Source of the DNA: Chloroflexota bacterium
Lineage (GTDB): Bacteria > Chloroflexota > Chloroflexia > Thermomicrobiales > UBA6265
DNA: 5,507 bases
Reading direction: 5' to 3'
NCBI GenBank assembly: GCA_023392645.1
Contig: JAEVYR010000451.1
Location: 1-5,507 of the forward strand
The notes under the pieces were generated by a model. The model did no database searches. It saw only the letters and a list, made by a program, of their open reading frames with translations, and had not been told where the DNA came from. Both the position numbers and the translations under genes were made by a program. Shown one piece after another: positions 1 to 5,507 of this stretch. Position 1 is the first letter of the stretch. Each line of letters opens with the position of its first letter.

Positions 1-1
1 G

Positions 2-556
2 CCCCTGCCGGACAACGGCGATCCGATGCCGATCACCTTCGAGGAGGTCGGCTCCAACACCCTCTTCGTCTACGCCGAGAGCCCCTACAAGCAGGTCGCG
101 GGCGACATGTATTCCTACATCGGCAGCGTCGAGGGGCAGGTCGCGATCATGGCGGCGACGCAGGGCAACCTGCGCGCGATGATCCCCGAGGCGGTCGAGA
201 TCGCGCAGCAAAGTGTCGAGCTCGATCCCTACGCGAGCATCGCGCTTTCGCTCTACGACGAGCAGCTGCGGATGGGCCCGATGGTCCAGATCCGCAATGC
301 GGGCGCCGCCCAGGTCGCGCTGGAGCGCAAGGCGCTCACGCCGAACTTCGGCGAGGTCGTGCAGGGGATCATGACGGGCCAGGTGCCCGACGTGAAGGCG
401 GCGATGGAGGACCTGCAGAGCCGGTCCGACGCCGAGCTCGATCGCGCGATCAAGGCCGCGCAGGACGCCGGCGCGGAGGTTTCGCGCGACGACTTCGTCT
501 TCCCGAACTGGGACCCGACCGTGGACTACACCGAAGCGATGTACGACGAGCTCTAG
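2..556 (+). CDS. ABC transporter extracellular solute-binding protein (family 1), C-terminal fragment
   Basis: This frame is open from the first bases of the window to the TAG at 554-556, giving 184 residues. The true start, signal peptide and N-terminal lobe lie upstream, so the ATG at 26 is not a credible start. What is visible resembles the C-terminal half of sugar-binding proteins of the UgpB/MalE-like group. It has a G-S-N-T-L-F-V-Y strand followed by a helix with the Y-K-Q-V-A-G pattern, a helix-rich middle, then a motif beginning N-F-G-E-V-V and a helical tail rich in Asp, Glu and Ala. It ends in an aromatic segment around F-P-N-W-D-P. Such proteins sit outside the membrane and deliver ligand to the permease pair, which here follows 70 bases downstream. 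The family call rests on this pattern plus the adjacent permeases. The ligand cannot be read from the fragment; the downstream sulfatases suggest a sulfated sugar or sulfate ester. Confidence 0.85.
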   Translation, partial: PLPDNGDPMPITFEEVGSNTLFVYAESPYKQVAGDMYSYIGSVEGQVAIMAATQGNLRAMIPEAVEIAQQSVELDPYASIALSLYDEQLRMGPMVQIRNAGAAQVALERKALTPNFGEVVQGIMTGQVPDVKAAMEDLQSRSDAELDRAIKAAQDAGAEVSRDDFVFPNWDPTVDYTEAMYDEL

Positions 557-573
557 CGCTCGTTCACCGACAA

Positions 574-599
574 GAGGCTCCGGCGCCGGCCGGAGCCTC
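574..599 (+). promoter_or_regulatory. Intercistronic hairpin between binding-protein and permease genes
   Basis: GAGGCTCCGGC at 574-584 is the exact reverse complement of GCCGGAGCCTC at 589-599, leaving a GCCG loop: a perfect 11-bp, very G+C-rich stem. It lies 17 bases after the binding-protein stop and 27 bases before the permease start. There is no T-run after it, so it does not look like a standard intrinsic terminator. In sugar ABC operons such hairpins can protect the 3' end of the abundant binding-protein mRNA and lower permease expression. That role here is inference. Confidence 0.6.
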
Positions 600-626
600 C
601 ACTCCGCTGCAGGCTGAGGAGCAACC

Positions 627-1610
627 ATGGCGATCGGAACCGCCGGGCGAGCGAACACGCTGGCGCGTCAAGGAAGCGGCGAGCGAAACGCGCCGCTGGG
701 CAAGCGCATCTGGGCATCGCGCTGGTGCTACCTGTTCGCGCTGCCCAACCTGATTCTGGCGGGCATGTTCACCTTCTACCCAACCGTCATGTCGTGGTAT
801 TTCGCGTTCCTCGACTGGTCCGGCTTCACGTCGGACAAGGAGTGGATTGGGCTCGAGAACTTCCGCGAGATCATCAAGGACCAGTTCTTCTGGGACGCCT
901 ATGTGCGCTCGTTTCTCTTCATGCTGGTCGCCGTCCCGATCCAGGTCGTGCTCGCGCTCATCGTCGCTCTGATCCTCAACGACCAGTCCTACAAGCTGGG
1001 CCCGTTCTTTCGCACCGTCTTCTTCCTGCCCGTCGTCACAAGCGCCGCGATCATCGGCATCGTGATGACCTTCGTGTTCAGCCCGTTCAACGGCCCGATC
1101 AACAAGGTCATGCTCAACGTCGGGTTGGCGGACCGGCCCATCGACTTTCTCGGCAATCCCGACACCGCGCTCTGGACCATCGCCGGCGTGTGGATCTGGA
1201 AGTGGTTCGGCATCACGATGATCTACTGGCTCGCCGCGCTCCAGGTCGTTCCCCAGGACCTCTATGAAGCCGCGCGCCTCGACGGAGCCGGGCGCTGGCA
1301 CCTGCACAAGGACATCACCCTACCCATGGTCTTCCCGTTCGCGATCGTCATCATTCTCATCACCATCGTCGGCTCGCTCAATGTCTTCGGCCTGGTGCAG
1401 ACCATGACCCGCGGCGGACCCTACTTCGCCAGCGAGGTGATGGAGGTCTACATCTACCGAAACGCATTCGGTGAGGGCGGCATACCCCGCCTCGGCTACG
1501 CATCCGCCGCCGCCCTGTTCTTCGGCATCACCGTGCTGGGGCTTTCGCTCCTGCAGGGCTGGGGCCTGAAGAAGGCCAACGACGCGCGCGCCCAGATGCG
1601 CCAGTCTTGA
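627..1610 (+). CDS. Sugar ABC transporter permease, MalF/UgpA-like
   Basis: This 327-residue integral membrane protein is one half of the transmembrane channel of a carbohydrate ABC importer, in the binding-protein-dependent transport (MalF/UgpA) family. Hydrophobic segments fall at about residues 34-56, 95-117, 128-151, 182-205, 235-256 and 291-311, giving the six helices usual for the shorter members. The cytoplasmic EAA loop is clear: E214-A215-A216, then D-G-A-G (219-222) and the I-T-L-P turn near 230-233, the docking site for the ATPase. A polar, Arg-rich N-terminal tail of about 30 residues is predicted to be cytoplasmic. The ATG at 627 is supported by GAGGAG at 616-621, five bases upstream. 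The gene follows the binding protein by 70 bases and precedes the partner permease by 20 bases, so an operon is very likely. Length and motifs look intact; substrate specificity cannot be read from the sequence. Confidence 0.95.
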   Translation: MAIGTAGRANTLARQGSGERNAPLGKRIWASRWCYLFALPNLILAGMFTFYPTVMSWYFAFLDWSGFTSDKEWIGLENFREIIKDQFFWDAYVRSFLFMLVAVPIQVVLALIVALILNDQSYKLGPFFRTVFFLPVVTSAAIIGIVMTFVFSPFNGPINKVMLNVGLADRPIDFLGNPDTALWTIAGVWIWKWFGITMIYWLAALQVVPQDLYEAARLDGAGRWHLHKDITLPMVFPFAIVIILITIVGSLNVFGLVQTMTRGGPYFASEVMEVYIYRNAFGEGGIPRLGYASAAALFFGITVLGLSLLQGWGLKKANDARAQMRQS

Positions 1611-1613
1611 GAC

Positions 1614-1620
1614 GGGAGGA
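1614..1620 (+). promoter_or_regulatory. Ribosome binding site that fixes the second permease start
   Basis: GGGAGGA lies 10 bases before the ATG at 1631. The frame is open back to a TTG at 1607 that overlaps the stop of the preceding permease, but that start would place the Shine-Dalgarno site inside the coding region and add eight charged residues. The ATG is therefore preferred. Confidence 0.75.
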
Positions 1621-1630
1621 AAATCGCACC

Positions 1631-2533
1631 ATGGACGTCTCGGCACGCTCCCGGAACTCCACGATCAAGGGACCTGCTGACACCCGCAGTTGGTGGCGGT
1701 CGCTGAACCGTGGCAATCGCCTCCGCGCGATCATCACCACGGCAATCCTGCTGCCGATCGGATTCGGCTGGATCTACCCCTTTCTGTGGATGGTCAGTGC
1801 AGGGTTCAAGACGAATCAGGAGATCTTCGGTGGCCTTACCCTCATCCCCGAAGATCCCCAGTTCGGCAACTTCTCCCGCGCCTGGACCGACGCCCGCATT
1901 GGCGAATACTTCCTCAACACCGTGATCGTCACGGTCGGGTCGATCCTGATCGTGCTGGTCTCGGTAGCGATGATCGGGTACGTGCTCGGTCGCTACCAGT
2001 TCCCCGGCAAGAAGGCGATCATCATCGCCTTCGCGATCACCGTCTTCCTGCCCGAGGGGTACACGATCATCCCGGTCTTCGAGCTGGTGAACAAGCTCGG
2101 ATTGGCCAACTCGCTCGCCGGCGTGACGCTGGCGCAGGCTGGCGGTGCCCACGTCGTGATGGTGCTGCTCTTCGCCGGCTACTTCGCGCAATTGCCCAAA
2201 GAGCTGGAGGAGGCCGCGGTCGTCGATGGCGCCGGGTTCTTCCGCGTGTTCTGGCAAATCATGCTGCCGCTCGCCAAGCCCATCGTCGCCACCACGATCA
2301 TCCTCCAGTTCATGCACAGCTGGAACGCGTTCTTGGTGCCTCTGGTGCTGACACTCTCCCGACCCGACCTGCGGACGCTCGCGGTCGGCATCTATGCCTT
2401 CCAGGGAGAGTTCTTCACCGACTGGTCTGGCATGGCCGCCGCCGCAACGATCAGCCTCGCGCCGATCGTTATCATCTTCCTCTTCCTGCAACGCTACTTC
2501 GTCGAAGGCATCGCCGGCGCGGTCAAGAGCTGA
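1631..2533 (+). CDS. Sugar ABC transporter permease, MalG/UgpE-like
   Basis: This 300-residue protein is the second channel subunit of the importer and would pair with the MalF-like permease encoded just upstream. Hydrophobic segments occur at about residues 33-54, 97-119, 128-148, 164-186, 217-239 and 268-288, matching the usual six-helix MalG fold and family length. The EAA loop reads E194-A195-A196, D199-G200-A201-G202, then I210-M-L-P, intact for ATPase docking. The segment around Q227-F-M-H-S-W-N-A-F, followed by P237-L-V-L, is also typical of MalG-like permeases. The N-terminus is a polar cytoplasmic tail of about 30 residues. The start is set by GGGAGGA at 1614-1620, and the gap to the previous stop is 20 bases. 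A sulfatase begins 32 bases after the stop, which links transport to desulfation. No ATP-binding subunit follows, so a shared MsmX/UgpC-type ATPase encoded elsewhere is likely. Confidence 0.95.
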   Translation: MDVSARSRNSTIKGPADTRSWWRSLNRGNRLRAIITTAILLPIGFGWIYPFLWMVSAGFKTNQEIFGGLTLIPEDPQFGNFSRAWTDARIGEYFLNTVIVTVGSILIVLVSVAMIGYVLGRYQFPGKKAIIIAFAITVFLPEGYTIIPVFELVNKLGLANSLAGVTLAQAGGAHVVMVLLFAGYFAQLPKELEEAAVVDGAGFFRVFWQIMLPLAKPIVATTIILQFMHSWNAFLVPLVLTLSRPDLRTLAVGIYAFQGEFFTDWSGMAAAATISLAPIVIIFLFLQRYFVEGIAGAVKS

Positions 2534-2550
2534 CCCGCGCCGATCATCCC

Positions 2551-2556
2551 GAAAGG
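2551..2556 (+). promoter_or_regulatory. Ribosome binding site for the GTG-started sulfatase
   Basis: GAAAGG lies nine bases before GTG 2566. It supports that codon as the start: the next in-frame ATG (2587) would remove the first beta strand and leave the metal-binding Asp only two residues from the N-terminus. Confidence 0.5.
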
Positions 2557-2565
2557 CCCGCCCGC

Positions 2566-3915
2566 GTGACCAACGTCCTGATCCTGATGTCCGACGAACA
2601 CAACGCGACGATATCCAGCGTGTATGGGCATCCGCGCGTCGAGACGCCGAACATGGAGCGACTCGCGCGCGAGGGAACGGTCCACGACGCCGCGTATTGC
2701 CCCTCGCCGCTTTGCACGCCGAGTCGCTCTTCGTTCGTCTCCGGCCTGCCAGTGCATCGCACTCAGGCGTACAACAATTGCAACGTCGTCCAGTTCGATT
2801 ATCCCGGCTACGGTGGCGTCCTGGCCGACCAGGGCGTACACACCGTCAGCGTGGGCAAGACCGACACCTACACCACATGGGACCGGCTCGGGTTCAGCGA
2901 AACCTTCCTGCCAGGCGACCGCAAGACGCCCGGGGACATCAACTTCTGCCGCGAGCCGCTTGCGCAGCGCACCGATGGTGCCCGGCGCGCCGCGGAGTTC
3001 GGCCCGAGAGACGACGCTTCCGCCAAGGACCTGGAGCGCGTCGACACCACGCTCGACTGGCTCCACAACACCGCGCCGACTCTCGGCCAGCCGTGGACGC
3101 TGACCGTCAACCTCATCGCGCCGCACTTCCCCCATTACGCCGCGCCGGACCTCTGGGAGAAGTACGAGGACGCAGCCGACCTGCCTGAGCATGGCGTCGA
3201 CGCCGAGTCGGCCCAGCATCCATACGCGGTCGATCTGCGGCAACACTTCCAGGCCGACGCCTTCACCGTGGAGCAAGTCCGGGGCAACCGACGAGGATAC
3301 CTCGCCCGCGTCGATTTCGTTGATCGCCAGCTCGGCCGGTTGCTGGACGCACTCGAAGCGACCGGGCAACGAGACGACACCGTCGTGGTCTACACCTCCG
3401 ACCACGGCGAGATGCTCGGCAAGTTCGGCCTGTGGTGGAAGTCCGCGATGTACGACGATGCCGCCCGCGTGCCGCTCATCGTCGCCGGCCCCGGCTTCGA
3501 CGCGGGCGTGCGGTGCGGCACCGCTGTCACCCTGCTCGACGTCCAGGCAACGATGTTCCGGGCAACCGGCGCGGATCGGCCCAGCGACTGGTGGGGCGAG
3601 CCATTGCAGGACGTCCCTCTCGACGATGATGAGCGGGTTGCGATCGCCGAATACCACGGCCACGGCACGCGATCCGGCACCTTCCTGGTCCGCAAGGGGC
3701 GCTGGAAGCTGCTCTATCACGGCGCCGCGCCACATCAGCTCTTCGATCTCGAGGCAGATCCCGAGGAGCTCGACAATCGTTACGACCGCGAGCCGCAGGT
3801 CGCCGCCGATCTCGAGTGCGAGCTGCGGCGGCGCTGCGACCCGGACGCCGAGATCGCTCGGGCCCATGCCTTCGAGCGACACCAACTCGATCTGCTCGCC
3901 GCCACAACCGCCTGA
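2566..3915 (+). CDS. Sulfatase family hydrolase (Cys-type, formylglycine-dependent), cytoplasmic
   Basis: This 449-residue protein belongs to the type I sulfatase / alkaline-phosphatase superfamily (AslA-like), whose members hydrolyse sulfate esters and sometimes phosphonate or phosphate esters. The N-terminus goes straight into the first core strand, with D10-E11 in the metal-ligand position and no signal peptide, so it should act in the cytoplasm. The signature is complete: C50-T-P-S-R54 followed by S-S-F-V-S-G. The cysteine would have to be converted to formylglycine. Further active-site elements are P186-H187-F-P-H190, D279-H280 (metal site) and K292 in L-W-W-K-S, which resembles choline-sulfatase and phosphonate-monoester-hydrolase-type enzymes. 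The C-terminal subdomain has the usual G-R-W-K-L-L-Y and L-F-D-L-E-A-D-P pattern. The usual G-K-x-H motif reads G97-K98-T-D100, Asp replacing His. The gene starts 32 bases after the permease, consistent with one transcript. Family assignment is firm; the substrate is unknown. Confidence 0.92.
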   Translation: MTNVLILMSDEHNATISSVYGHPRVETPNMERLAREGTVHDAAYCPSPLCTPSRSSFVSGLPVHRTQAYNNCNVVQFDYPGYGGVLADQGVHTVSVGKTDTYTTWDRLGFSETFLPGDRKTPGDINFCREPLAQRTDGARRAAEFGPRDDASAKDLERVDTTLDWLHNTAPTLGQPWTLTVNLIAPHFPHYAAPDLWEKYEDAADLPEHGVDAESAQHPYAVDLRQHFQADAFTVEQVRGNRRGYLARVDFVDRQLGRLLDALEATGQRDDTVVVYTSDHGEMLGKFGLWWKSAMYDDAARVPLIVAGPGFDAGVRCGTAVTLLDVQATMFRATGADRPSDWWGEPLQDVPLDDDERVAIAEYHGHGTRSGTFLVRKGRWKLLYHGAAPHQLFDLEADPEELDNRYDREPQVAADLECELRRRCDPDAEIARAHAFERHQLDLLAATTA

Positions 3916-3981
3916 CCTGACGCGAACCAATCCTTGCGCCGGCCCTGTGCCGTCCGCCGTCCGTTGTTGAGACCGCCGCCG

Positions 3982-4003
3982 CGATGCGATCGCCCGCGCA
4001 TCG
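3982..4003. repeat. Short inverted repeat upstream of the second sulfatase
   Basis: CGATGCG at 3982-3988 is the exact reverse complement of CGCATCG at 3997-4003, with an 8-base spacer. It ends 14 bases before the ribosome binding site. It could be an operator half-site pair or a small mRNA hairpin in the leader. In G+C-rich DNA a 7-bp match can also arise by chance. Confidence 0.3.
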
Positions 4004-4017
4004 TGCTGGCCCTATGC

Positions 4018-4022
4018 AGGAG
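4018..4022 (+). promoter_or_regulatory. Ribosome binding site for the second sulfatase
   Basis: AGGAG lies 11 bases before ATG 4034, slightly long but acceptable spacing. The conserved first beta strand begins five residues after this ATG, which supports it as the start. Confidence 0.5.
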
Positions 4023-4033
4023 TCGCCGCCGAC

Positions 4034-5380
4034 ATGGCCAAACGCCCGAACGTCATCGTCTTCTTCACCGACCAGCAGCGATGGGATACCACCGGTCTGC
4101 ACGGCAACCCGACGGGTCTCACGCCAAACCTCGACCGCGTCGCCCGCGAGGGCACGCACGTCCGCAACTCGTTCACCTGCCAGCCCGTCTGCGGCCCCGC
4201 AGGCTCCTCGCTGCAAACCGGCCTCTACGCCACCCAAACCGGTTCCGTGACGAACGGTATCCCGCTGGATCCTTCGCTGCCGACGCTGGCAACCTGGTTC
4301 AACGAGGCCGGCTACCGCACCGGGTACATCGGCAAGTGGCATCTCGCCGCTGGGGAACCCGTTCCAGCCGACCAGCGCGGGGGCTACCAGGACTGGCTCG
4401 CTTCGAACACGCTCGAATTCACGTCGGATGCCTACGAAACGACGATGTTCGATGAGAACTGCGAGCCGCGCCGCCTGCCCGGCTACCGTGTCGACGCGCT
4501 CACCGACGCCGCGATCCGGTACGTCGACGACCATCAGGCTGAACCGTTTTTCCTCTTCATCTCCTACCTCGAGCCGCACCACCAAAATCACCGCGACGAC
4601 TACCCCGCTCCAACCGGCTACCGCGAGCGCTATCAGGGGCAATGGATGCCGCCAGATCTCGCCGCGCTGTCCGGGAACGCCGTTCAACACTGGGGCGGCT
4701 ATTGCGGCATGGTGAAGCGCCTCGACGAGGCGTATGGCCGGCTGCTGGACGCGCTCCGCAGCCTCGACCTGCTCGATGACACCGTCGTCCTGTTCACCTC
4801 CGACCACGGCAATCATTTCAAGACCCGCAACGGCGAGTACAAGCGATCGTTGCACGACGGCTCGATCCGCGTGCCGACCGTGCTGACCGGTCCCGGGTTC
4901 AACGGCGGCGGCGAGATCTCCGAGCTGGTCTCGCTGGTCGATCTCCCGCCAACCCTGCTCGACGCGGCCGGGCTCCCGGTGCCGGACAACCTGCCCGGCC
5001 GATCGCTGCTCAACCTCGTCAGCCGCCGCGACACGGAACCATGGCCCGAGGAAGTGTTCGTCCAGATCAGCGAGAGCCAGACCGGCCGTGCCATCCGCAC
5101 GAATCGGTGGAAATTCGGGGTCGTCGCGCCCGACACGGTCTCTCCGCACGCGGCCGGCTCGGAGGTCTACCACGAGTACGCACTCTATGACCTCTACGCC
5201 GATCCCTACGAGCTGACCAACCTGATTCATCTCGAGTCGCACGCAGAGCTCTGCCGCGAGCTCACCGGCCGCCTTCTCGCTCACATGGCGGCGATCGGCG
5301 AGCCGCCGGCGACGATCACGCCGGCGGAGAAGCATCCCTCCGGGCAGCGGCGGGTCGAACCAACCGAGGTACTGGCGTAG
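4034..5380 (+). CDS. Sulfatase-like hydrolase with altered signature (C-G-P-A-G), cytoplasmic
   Basis: This 448-residue protein is a second type I sulfatase-family member, of a different subgroup from its neighbour. It starts directly with the first core strand and D13-Q14-Q15 (metal site), with no signal peptide. The family's G-K-W-H motif is present (K101, H103), as are E180-P181-H182-H183, D257-H258 and K270 in E-Y-K-R-S-L-H, followed by I-R-V-P. The C-terminal subdomain has N-R-W-K-F-G and the L-Y-D-L-Y-A-D-P-Y-E-L-T-N-L pattern, and length is normal. The oddity is the signature: C53-G-P-A-G57 followed by S-S-L-Q-T-G. Arg is expected where Gly57 stands; it helps maturase recognition and contacts the formylglycine. 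The codon is GGC, one base from CGC (Arg). The gene may be an inactive or repurposed paralogue, an enzyme with relaxed requirements, or carry a base-call error. Its position suggests it acts on the same imported compound; the substrate is not identifiable. Confidence 0.9.
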   Translation: MAKRPNVIVFFTDQQRWDTTGLHGNPTGLTPNLDRVAREGTHVRNSFTCQPVCGPAGSSLQTGLYATQTGSVTNGIPLDPSLPTLATWFNEAGYRTGYIGKWHLAAGEPVPADQRGGYQDWLASNTLEFTSDAYETTMFDENCEPRRLPGYRVDALTDAAIRYVDDHQAEPFFLFISYLEPHHQNHRDDYPAPTGYRERYQGQWMPPDLAALSGNAVQHWGGYCGMVKRLDEAYGRLLDALRSLDLLDDTVVLFTSDHGNHFKTRNGEYKRSLHDGSIRVPTVLTGPGFNGGGEISELVSLVDLPPTLLDAAGLPVPDNLPGRSLLNLVSRRDTEPWPEEVFVQISESQTGRAIRTNRWKFGVVAPDTVSPHAAGSEVYHEYALYDLYADPYELTNLIHLESHAELCRELTGRLLAHMAAIGEPPATITPAEKHPSGQRRVEPTEVLA

Positions 5381-5420
5381 GACCGAACGCTACCGCGTCG
5401 AGCGTGCTTCGCCCGCGGTC

Positions 5421-5454
5421 GCCAGCGCAACGGAAACCACCGTCCCGCGCTGGC
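5421..5454 (+). terminator. Candidate end-of-operon hairpin, no T-run
   Basis: GCCAGCGC at 5421-5428 pairs exactly with GCGCTGGC at 5447-5454. Inside it, ACGG at 5430-5433 pairs with CCGT at 5440-5443 around an AAACCA loop, with a 1-by-3 internal bulge between the two stems. It lies 40 bases after the second sulfatase stop, where a terminator or 3'-end stabiliser would be expected. No T-run follows on either strand, so classical intrinsic termination is uncertain. Confidence 0.4.
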
Positions 5455-5507
5455 AATAGCCTGCGCTGAGTGGTGGCGCTTCTTCGGGACACCGCGGCAC
5501 GTACAAC

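Larger units (their letters stand above)
3916..4033 (+). other. 118-base intergenic spacer between the two sulfatase genes
   Basis: This is the longest gap between genes in the window. It is G+C-rich and holds a perfect 7-bp inverted repeat (3982-4003) and the Shine-Dalgarno site of the next gene. TTGTTG and TTGAGA near 3964-3972 could serve as a -35 box, but no A+T-rich -10 element lies at the proper distance, so no promoter is called. No strong terminator follows the first sulfatase, so read-through into the second sulfatase is likely. Confidence 0.5.

Noticed and set aside
564..1307. Minus-strand open frame of 247 codons opposite the first permease
   Set aside because: It is an Asp/Glu/Arg-rich shadow of the hydrophobic permease codons; the plus-strand gene has six membrane segments and the EAA loop.
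1607..1630. TTG start for the second permease overlapping the previous stop codon
   Set aside because: The Shine-Dalgarno site GGGAGGA at 1614-1620 would lie inside the coding sequence; ATG 1631 is correctly spaced from it.
1690..2565. In-frame upstream extension of the first sulfatase back to 1690
   Set aside because: It overlaps the MalG-like permease in another frame and translates to Arg/His-rich sequence with no domain. The sulfatase fold starts right after GTG 2566, which has its own ribosome binding site.
2494..3930. Minus-strand open frame of 478 codons opposite the first sulfatase
   Set aside because: It is the antisense shadow of a gene with strong G/C third-position bias. Its translation shows no recognisable domain, while the plus strand carries a full set of sulfatase motifs.
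3964..3972. TTGTTG/TTGAGA as a -35 promoter box for the second sulfatase
   Set aside because: No A+T-rich -10 hexamer occurs 16-19 bases downstream; TATGCA at 4013-4018 is about 40 bases away.
3527..5335. Minus-strand open frame of 602 codons spanning both sulfatases
   Set aside because: It crosses two clear plus-strand genes and the gap between them. Its translation is Arg/Ala-rich low-complexity sequence typical of G+C-rich shadow frames.
5470..5507. GTG at 5470 as the start of a new plus-strand gene running off the window
   Set aside because: Only 12 codons are visible, with no ribosome binding site upstream and no recognisable sequence.

Overview
The window is a G+C-rich bacterial segment (roughly two-thirds G+C by eye) that reads as one carbohydrate-uptake and desulfation locus, with all five genes on the + strand. 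The strong third-position G/C bias, Shine-Dalgarno sites and gene families fit a free-living heterotroph. A Chloroflexota (Thermomicrobia-like) or Actinomycetota lineage is a reasonable guess, but no marker gene in the window settles it.

Layout: (1) positions 2-556 hold the C-terminal part of an ABC-transporter extracellular solute-binding protein, truncated by the window edge. (2) A 70-base gap carries a perfect 11-bp hairpin. (3) Positions 627-1610 and 1631-2533 encode the two integral-membrane permeases (MalF-like, then MalG-like), each with the EAA loop that docks the ATPase. (4) After 32 bases comes a Cys-type sulfatase (2566-3915, GTG start). (5) After a 118-base gap comes a second, clearly different sulfatase-family protein (4034-5380). 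(6) The last 127 bases hold a hairpin but no gene that can be supported.

Taken together, the binding protein would capture a sugar or sugar-like ligand outside the membrane and the two permeases would carry it in. The two sulfatases lack signal peptides, so they would remove sulfate (or a related ester) in the cytoplasm. No ATP-binding subunit and no formylglycine-generating maturase is in the window, so both would have to be encoded elsewhere. The most plausible ligand class is a sulfated saccharide or small sulfate ester; this is inferred from gene context, not shown.

The most notable oddity is in the second sulfatase. The otherwise complete active-site signature C-x-P-x-R reads C-G-P-A-G, with glycine where the near-invariant arginine should be, while the other expected catalytic and metal-binding residues are present. 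The first sulfatase keeps C-T-P-S-R but has Asp instead of His in the usual G-K-x-H position. Each enzyme therefore departs from the textbook active site in a different place.
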